This document shows positions 4,998-7,054 of a stretch of 7,054 bases of DNA, piece after piece. This DNA comes from Desulfuromonadales bacterium (GTDB lineage: Bacteria > Desulfobacterota > Desulfuromonadia > Desulfuromonadales > BM103). The position numbers were made by a program, and so were the translations under genes. Below the pieces are notes generated by a model. It worked only from the letters and a program-made list of their open reading frames with translations, did not search any database and was not told where the DNA came from. The stretch lies in contig DAOVNV010000131.1 of the NCBI GenBank assembly GCA_030630015.1, positions 1 to 7,054 on the forward strand. The letters are read 5' to 3'. Positions within the stretch are counted from its first letter, which is position 1. Each line of letters opens with the position of its first letter.

Positions 4998-6713
4998 ATG
5001 CACGACTGGAGACACTTTACAGACCAGGCTCTCATTGCTTATTTTTCCATGGAAATAGGCCTGACCGCTGAAATCCCCACCTATAGCGGCGGCCTCGGCG
5101 TTCTGGCTGGAGACACCATCAAAAGCGCTGCAGACATGAAGCTGCCACTGGTTGCCGTGACTCTGCTGAGCCGCAAGGGATATTTCAAACAATCTTTCTC
5201 CAGCGAAGGCTGGCAAATTGAGGAGCCTGTCAGCTGGAAACCCGAAGAGCTTCTGGAGCTTCTTCCCGGCAAGGCCCTGGTGACCATCGAAAAACGCGAT
5301 GTCAAGGTTCAGGCCTGGCTTTACCGGGTCAAGAGCCCGACCGGTGGAGAGTTGCCGGTCCTGTTCCTCGATACCGACATCCCCGGCAACCTCCCCGAAG
5401 ACCGGCAGATCACTGACCAGTTGTACGGCGGTGACAAAACCTACCGGCTCAAGCAGGAGATCGTCCTTGGCATTGGCGGGGCCCGCCTTCTCCAAATACT
5501 TGGCTTCCAGGTCAGGAAGTACCATCTGAACGAGGGCCATGCCAGCCTGCTGACCCTGGAACTGCTCAACCGCCACCGCCGACCGGTTGAAGACACCTGG
5601 GACGAAAGGTCTTCCTGGGACACGCGCTTGGTTCAGGAAAAATGTGTCTTTACGACCCATACACCGGTTGAGGCCGGACACGACAAATTCCCTTATGATC
5701 TTGTCGAGCGTATCATGGGCGCCGTAGTCCCCCTCTCTCTGCTCAAGGAATTGGGTGGCCCCGACGAACTCAACATGACCATGCTGGCCCTGAACCTCTC
5801 ACACTATGTAAATGGAGTGGCTAAGAAGCATGGCGAGGTCTCCCAGGCGCTGTTCCCCGGTTTCGAAATTCACGCCATCACCAACGGGGTGCACCCGTTC
5901 ACCTGGGCCTCACTCTTCATGACCGCACTGTACGATAAGTATCTACCGGGATGGGCTAATGAACCGGAACTTCTGGTTCGCATCGACCTGATTCCCGATC
6001 AGGATATTTGGGAAGCGCATCGAGGAGCCAAGGCCTATCTTTTTCAATACATCAGTGAAGTCGTTGAAGGTGTTCAACTTGACCCGGATATCCTGACCAT
6101 CGGTTTCGCAAGACGGGCCGCGCCCTACAAACGTTCCAACATGATTTTTACAGACACGGAACGGCTTCTGGCCATCGGAGACGGCAAAATCCAACTGGTT
6201 TATGCCGGCAAGGCCCATCCGAATGACGAACAAGGCAAGCAGATGATTCAGGAGATCAAATCACAGGCTGATTACTTCGGTGATCGAATCAAAATCGTTT
6301 ACCTGCCGAACTACAACATAGACGTGGCCAGCATACTGATTCCCGGAGTGGACATCTGGTTGAACAACCCCTTGAGGCCCCTGGAAGCCTCGGGAACCAG
6401 CGGCATGAAAGCCGCCCTGAACGGCGTGCCTAATTTCAGTGTGCTGGACGGCTGGTGGATCGAGGGGCATATCGAAGGGGTCACCGGCTGGTCAATCGGA
6501 CCTCCCCCCACGGAGACCTCCACTGATGTCAGCTCCTCGGATGAGGACGTTGAGGACCTGTACAACAAACTGGAGAAAGTTATCCTGCCCCTCTATTACG
6601 GCGATCGCGAGGGCTGGATAAACGTGATGAAATCAGCAATCGGCAAAAATGCCTACTACTTCAACACACACGTCATGATGCGCCGCTATGTGACGGAGGC
6701 TTATCTGAGATAA
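4998..6713 (+). CDS. glgP: Alpha-glucan (glycogen/maltodextrin) phosphorylase, GT35, short form
   Basis: PLP-dependent enzyme that phosphorolyses alpha-1,4-glucans (glycogen, maltodextrins) to glucose-1-phosphate in the cytoplasm. In 571 residues the main GT35 landmarks are present in order: YSGGLGVLAGDT (29-40), HLNEGHASL (176-184), THTPVEAGHDKF (220-231), NGVHPFTW, RRAAPYKR (372-379, the substrate-phosphate region) and EASGTSGMKAALNG (463-476). In the last, Lys471 matches the lysine that forms the Schiff base with PLP. It ends with a typical helical C-terminus. It is much shorter than the 800-850-residue E. coli/rabbit enzymes and fits the shorter bacterial/archaeal alpha-glucan phosphorylase family, which lacks most of the N-terminal regulatory elements. 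ATG 4998 has GAGGT 4 nt upstream, and the conserved sequence begins within 15 residues. It has its own promoter candidate, and an inverted repeat starts one base after its TAA. No other glycogen genes are visible. The family is sure; the symbol is by family only. Confidence 0.93.
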   Translation: MHDWRHFTDQALIAYFSMEIGLTAEIPTYSGGLGVLAGDTIKSAADMKLPLVAVTLLSRKGYFKQSFSSEGWQIEEPVSWKPEELLELLPGKALVTIEKRDVKVQAWLYRVKSPTGGELPVLFLDTDIPGNLPEDRQITDQLYGGDKTYRLKQEIVLGIGGARLLQILGFQVRKYHLNEGHASLLTLELLNRHRRPVEDTWDERSSWDTRLVQEKCVFTTHTPVEAGHDKFPYDLVERIMGAVVPLSLLKELGGPDELNMTMLALNLSHYVNGVAKKHGEVSQALFPGFEIHAITNGVHPFTWASLFMTALYDKYLPGWANEPELLVRIDLIPDQDIWEAHRGAKAYLFQYISEVVEGVQLDPDILTIGFARRAAPYKRSNMIFTDTERLLAIGDGKIQLVYAGKAHPNDEQGKQMIQEIKSQADYFGDRIKIVYLPNYNIDVASILIPGVDIWLNNPLRPLEASGTSGMKAALNGVPNFSVLDGWWIEGHIEGVTGWSIGPPPTETSTDVSSSDEDVEDLYNKLEKVILPLYYGDREGWINVMKSAIGKNAYYFNTHVMMRRYVTEAYLR

Positions 6714-6715
6714 AC

Positions 6716-6743
6716 CGGGACGCGGGACGCGGGACGAGGAACG
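6716..6743 (+). repeat. Tandem heptamer array, left arm
   Basis: Four head-to-tail heptamers: CGGGACG at 6716, 6723 and 6730, then AGGAACG at 6737. The same array in reverse complement occupies 6858-6885. Confidence 0.9.
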
Positions 6744-6842
6744 CGAAAGTCCAAAACATAAAGTGGGCCCACGAGAAAAAGCTTGGAGCAAATTCTGAGA
6801 ATATCGTGTTGAACACCAAGGATGAAGAGAGACACAGGGGCG

Positions 6843-7054
6843 TTATAAAGGTTTTCGCGTTCCTCGTCCCGCGTCCCGCGTCCCGGATTCCAAATTTGCA
6901 CGTCCCGCGCTTTTCCCTGCCAAATACCCTGTCGACCAGCAAACCTGCAGGTTGAACCCACCGGTCGGCCCATCGAGGTCGATTCTTTCACCGGCAAAGA
7001 AGAGGTTTCCCACCTTTTTCGACCGCATGCTGCGCATGTCAATTTCCTTGAGAG
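6843..7054 (-). CDS. HI0933/BaiN-family FAD-dependent oxidoreductase, C-terminal end (5' part beyond window)
   Basis: Only the last 70 codons are visible. LKEIDMRSM, NLFFAGERIDLDGPTGGFNLQ and CWSTGYLAGKSAG match the C-terminal FAD-contact region of the HI0933/BaiN flavoprotein family (family consensus like GLYFAGEVLDVDGxTGGYNLQ). These are two-dinucleotide-binding-domain flavoproteins, often annotated as NAD(P)/FAD-dependent oxidoreductase or aminoacetone oxidase-like; the physiological substrate is usually unknown. The family normally ends soon after the GYLAG helix. Here the frame continues through ANLESGTRDAGRGTRKPL and stops at TAA 6845-6843, so the last 15 or so residues come from the heptamer inverted repeat and its edge. 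The tail is probably not functional, and the repeat seems to have replaced or displaced the native stop codon. The gene converges on the glucan phosphorylase gene. Confidence 0.85.
   Translation of the reverse strand, partial: LKEIDMRSMRSKKVGNLFFAGERIDLDGPTGGFNLQVCWSTGYLAGKSAGRANLESGTRDAGRGTRKPL
6858..6885 (-). repeat. Tandem heptamer array, right arm, inside the flavoprotein 3' end
   Basis: Reverse complement of the left array: on the minus strand three CGGGACG units followed by AGGAACG. In the overlapping flavoprotein frame it reads as SGTRDAGRGTR-like residues, low-complexity sequence typical of translated heptamer repeats. Confidence 0.9.

Larger units (their letters stand above)
6715..6886. 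repeat. 172-bp element bounded by 34-bp perfect inverted repeats of a GC-rich heptamer
   Basis: Arms 6715-6748 and 6853-6886 are exact reverse complements over 34 bp and are separated by 104 bp. Each arm consists of CC/GG at the tip, three CGGGACG heptamers, a degenerate AGGAACG, and CGAAA. The spacer is AT-richer than the arms and contains a 10-bp palindrome GTGGGCCCAC (6763-6772); no gene is seen in it. No clear target-site duplication flanks the element (left flank ATAAA, right flank ATTCC). It could be a palindromic dispersed repeat of the REP/MITE kind or a very stable transcript end between two convergent genes; the sequence alone does not decide. Confidence 0.9.

Noticed and set aside
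4980..5681. 233-residue minus-strand open frame inside the glucan phosphorylase gene
   Set aside because: Shadow of a strongly coding plus-strand frame with GT35 motifs; no start signal or recognisable domain.
6673..7042. Minus-strand open frames of 89 and 113 residues running through the inverted repeat
   Set aside because: They read the heptamer repeat (RPASR-like peptides) and overlap the flavoprotein in other frames; such frames are by-products of the repeat.

Overview
The window looks like chromosomal DNA of a selenocysteine-using, Geobacter/Desulfuromonas-like deltaproteobacterium (Desulfuromonadia). The lineage is inferred from a UGA-containing HesB-like gene and from the mix of housekeeping families; no rRNA or other marker gene is present to confirm it. 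Base composition and codon use look even across the genes. No phage, CRISPR, tRNA or rRNA signal was seen.

Positions 1-2142 hold a leftward cluster. It reads from a probable extended -10 promoter near 2140 through ylqF (ribosome-assembly GTPase), a MarC-family membrane protein and ltaE (threonine aldolase, cut by the window edge). The gaps are tiny or absent, so the three are probably co-transcribed.

Positions 2285-2696 hold a complete leftward single-gene unit: a near-consensus promoter (TTGACA, 16-nt spacer, TATTAT), a strong Shine-Dalgarno, a 96-residue HesB/IscA-like gene with an in-frame TGA at codon 33, and a strong rho-independent terminator. The TGA sits where IscA proteins have their first conserved cysteine. 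It is followed at the right distance by a stem-loop with the features of a bacterial SECIS. The gene therefore most likely encodes a selenoprotein, which ordinary gene calling would miss or split. This is the highlight of the window.

Positions 2860-6713 hold three rightward genes. These are a DUF3422 protein with two C-terminal membrane segments, a GcvR-like protein with two ACT domains, and a compact alpha-glucan phosphorylase with its own probable promoter.

Positions 6715-6886 hold a 34-bp perfect inverted repeat separated by 104 bp. Its arms are built from GC-rich heptamers (CGGGACG). It begins one base after the phosphorylase stop codon. Its right arm runs into the 3' end of a convergent HI0933/BaiN-type flavoprotein gene (cut by the window edge), whose last 15 or so codons are repeat or repeat-adjacent sequence. 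It is probably an inserted or dispersed palindromic repeat.
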